A DNA stretch of 21,922 bases from Oppiella nova (Eukaryota; Arthropoda; Arachnida; Sarcoptiformes; Oppiidae), in the NCBI GenBank assembly GCA_905397405.1, contig CAJPVJ010000645.1, forward strand, positions 1 to 21,922. Reading direction: 5' to 3'. Each line of letters begins with the position of its first letter. Positions within the stretch are counted from its first letter, which is position 1. Position numbers and translations under genes: made by a program. Of the stretch, positions 20,600 through 21,922 are shown piece after piece. A model generated the notes under the pieces. The model did not search any database. It saw nothing but the letters and a program-made list of their open reading frames with translations, and was not told where the DNA came from.

Positions 20600-20899
20600 A
20601 TGTACTGTATTCGCTACCAGTGCTGGCAGTTGTGGCAAATCCACACTAACTCACAACACGTAATGCAGTTTCGCAGAGACGAGGATTGCGTTTGGGATTG
20701 GGACCGATGCCATCCTCCCAGTGCTCCCTCCCTAACCAATGTTCTCAATGTTCTTATTAATATCTGTAGAGTCAGTACAACAATACTTTGCTTTTATTTT
20801 AATACTAACTCTAACTCGGCTGAGCTCCTGATGACTGCTATCCAGTGCTGGGAATCTAATAAATGGCTTTTGTATTATAGAAGGCAACGAAGGGATTAA
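20600..20899 (+). other. 99-codon open frame over a GC-richer island, coding unlikely
   Basis: The frame starts MYCIRYQCWQLWQ and ends YYRRQRRD, with high Cys and Trp but no recognisable domain. The most GC-rich part is 20680-20735. Three CAGTGCT words lie within it (20618, 20719, 20843). An alternative frame reads SAGSCGKSTL, which resembles a P-loop but stops within a few codons. The region could be a promoter, a UTR or an exon. I cannot decide. Confidence 0.15.
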
Positions 20900-21160
20900 C
20901 CGAAAGGGCAGACCTCTGCTATCAGTGCCATGAGGATGGAGAGCACAAAAAATAGATGATCTCCAGTCAAATGAAAGTACAATGAAAGTGGCAATTATTC
21001 TATGGGGAAAATTTTCTCTACAATAACTATCGCAAACATAATTTGAATTGTAATAAACTGAATGTCAGTGTATTAGTGCGACCATTAATTCTGGCCAATA
21101 AACAATGTATGGGACGTCATAGCAAAAGATTATTATATAATATAATGCTTTGTCTGCCAC

Positions 21161-21162
<2 letters not shown>
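20900..21162. other. Spacer, nothing supported
   Basis: Mixed composition falling to AT-rich. There is no open frame of interest and no repeat apart from the start of the GA tract. Confidence 0.6.

Positions 21163-21200
<38 letters not shown>
21163..21200. repeat. (GA)n microsatellite
   Basis: About 19 uninterrupted GA units. The minus-strand frame at 21065-21262 is a translated SL-dipeptide run across this tract. Confidence 0.97.
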
Positions 21201-21203
<3 letters not shown>

Positions 21204-21525
21204 TCAAAAATGAGTAAAAAGTTTTCTCTCCGCCAAAAGAATGCAATTAATTTTGGTGTCAATTATTTTTGCCTTAAAATTTTTGACAACTTTTTCTCCG
21301 AAAATTATTTTTTCAATTATCAGTTTTCCAGTCAATGGATTGGAATTTCCACACGTATTCCTAGTCTTCTCTACCGTTTACTTTGATCTCAACGTTAAGT
21401 AATGTTTTTATTTACAAATAATTTGTGCAAAAAAACGGAATCCCCGTATACCGTATATTGTTCAATAGAAATTGATTTTTCATATAAAAAGCTAACGATC
21501 CGACCCTTGAATACACATCTCTTAG

Positions 21526-21565
21526 ATGTATCACAAGTTGGTGTTCCTGACGGCGGACTCCGGAG
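21526..21565 (+). CDS. Candidate 40-nt exon with start codon (speculative)
   Basis: CTCTTAG precedes an ATG, and CGGAG|GTAAGC follows 40 bases later, so the segment is bounded by plausible splice signals. The frame reads MYHKLVFLTADSG with mostly G/C third positions, in a GC-rich patch unlike its surroundings. It could be a first coding exon (the start resembles a short signal or N-terminal strand) or an internal exon read in the VSQVGVPDGG frame. The partner exon would lie downstream, probably outside the window. The support is weak. Confidence 0.15.
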
Positions 21566-21610
21566 GTAAGCCTTCACTTCAACAATAGACTTAAGGCAAG
21601 TCGCTATTTG

Positions 21611-21620
21611 TATATAAAGG
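21611..21620 (+). promoter_or_regulatory. TATA-box-like sequence
   Basis: TATATAAAGG matches the TATA consensus well. In such AT-rich DNA chance matches are expected, and no downstream gene is seen, so this is only a candidate. Confidence 0.15.
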
Positions 21621-21922
21621 GTAGTCTTTCTTTGGGGAATGGCATACAATTTCATAGCATTTCTTACTACACGATTACTGCACAACAATCCCTTAGGAAA
21701 TGAGATCAATGCCTAAAATGCAGTTCGCAATCAATGCCAGAATTTAGTGCACCGGTCTATCATACCAGTGCTGAATTGCAAAAGCAATGGGCCGAAACAG
21801 TAGGCGCTTAGCCATACAATCGAAAGATTATGTGAGATAACATATTATGCTATATTTGTTGTGTTCAATAGGGCTGTCCGGACAATACATCAAACGCATG
21901 GATCGGACATTCAAAATGAAAA

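Larger units (their letters stand above)
21201..21922. other. Spacer at window end with weak exon and promoter signals
   Basis: AT-rich to about 21500, then more complex. A minus frame of 104 codons covers 21395-21709 without a recognisable domain, and the plus strand is also open in part. Candidate signals on plus are listed separately (21526-21565 and 21611-21620). Confidence 0.45.

Noticed and set aside
20606-20650. P-loop-like peptide SAGSCGKSTL in one plus frame
   Set aside because: It lacks the first conserved Gly at the right spacing and reaches a stop four codons later, and no other ATPase motif is nearby. It is a chance match.
21065-21262. 65-codon minus frame
   Set aside because: Centred on a translated GA/CT tract (SLSLSL), with no motif on either side.
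1-21922. tRNA, rRNA, common snRNA or known microRNA genes
   Set aside because: By eye I found no tRNA B-box in context, no U1/U2/U4/U5/U6 core sequences, and no let-7, miR-1 or bantam seed in a hairpin. A covariance-model scan would be needed to exclude divergent RNAs.
1-21922. LTR elements or other virus-derived sequence
   Set aside because: The direct repeats are not flanked by target-site duplications or TG...CA ends, and no reverse transcriptase, integrase or capsid-like frame is visible.

Overview
The window looks like non-coding DNA from a small-genome or compact metazoan, most likely an invertebrate such as an arthropod. The evidence for this is very high A+T (roughly 70-75% by eye), stop codons throughout all six frames, no bacterial operon layout, many (GA)n/(CT)n dinucleotide tracts, and short GC-richer islands with splice-like borders. 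I cannot name the species. I recognise no complete protein-coding gene, no rRNA or tRNA, and no autonomous transposon. The longest open frame is about 104 codons, and several frames contain a translated microsatellite, which argues against coding. The window is best read as intergenic or long-intron sequence with, at most, a few short exons.

Layout. 1-1837 and 1882-3468: AT-rich DNA with a (GA)n tract at 1838-1881. 3469-4381: a ~370-bp sequence present twice in direct orientation (3495-3860 and 4006-4381), with a 128-bp block between the copies that recurs at 6413-6538. 4382-5628: mostly AT-rich, with two GC-richer patches; the one at 5529-5611 resembles a 3'-terminal exon. 5636-5858: a single N (5773) flanked on both sides by the same sequence, which marks a contig join. 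5849-6061: a 70-codon open frame. 6413-7268: a rearranged block with direct repeats and a perfect 120-bp inverted repeat, all bordered by GA/CT tracts. 7269-8740: AT-rich spacer. 8741-9008: a small MITE-like foldback element with TA flanks that contains an exact 128-bp tandem duplication. 9037-10187: a 564-bp tandem duplication at roughly 98-99% identity. 11332-13361: a 127-bp exact duplication, a ~680-bp duplication at about 99% identity, and a 59-bp inverted repeat, again organised around CT/GA tracts. 13383-18800: AT-rich spacer with scattered microsatellites. 18830-21922: the most GC-rich and most complex part, with a 15-bp tandem repeat, clustered CAGTGCT/AGCACTG motifs, several weak exon candidates and a TATA-like box.

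The main result is structural. Five separate duplication loci, two of them also containing inverted copies, occupy about 6 kb, and most of their junctions lie at or next to GA/CT tracts. Two tandem repeats have a period of exactly 128 bp with 127-128 bp of perfect identity, which points to unmerged assembly-graph overlaps. The single N with repeated flanks supports assembly error at a third site. The diverged duplications (about 1-3%) could be real repeat-driven rearrangements or uncollapsed haplotypes. I found no sign of a new multi-gene system, and I would not claim one.
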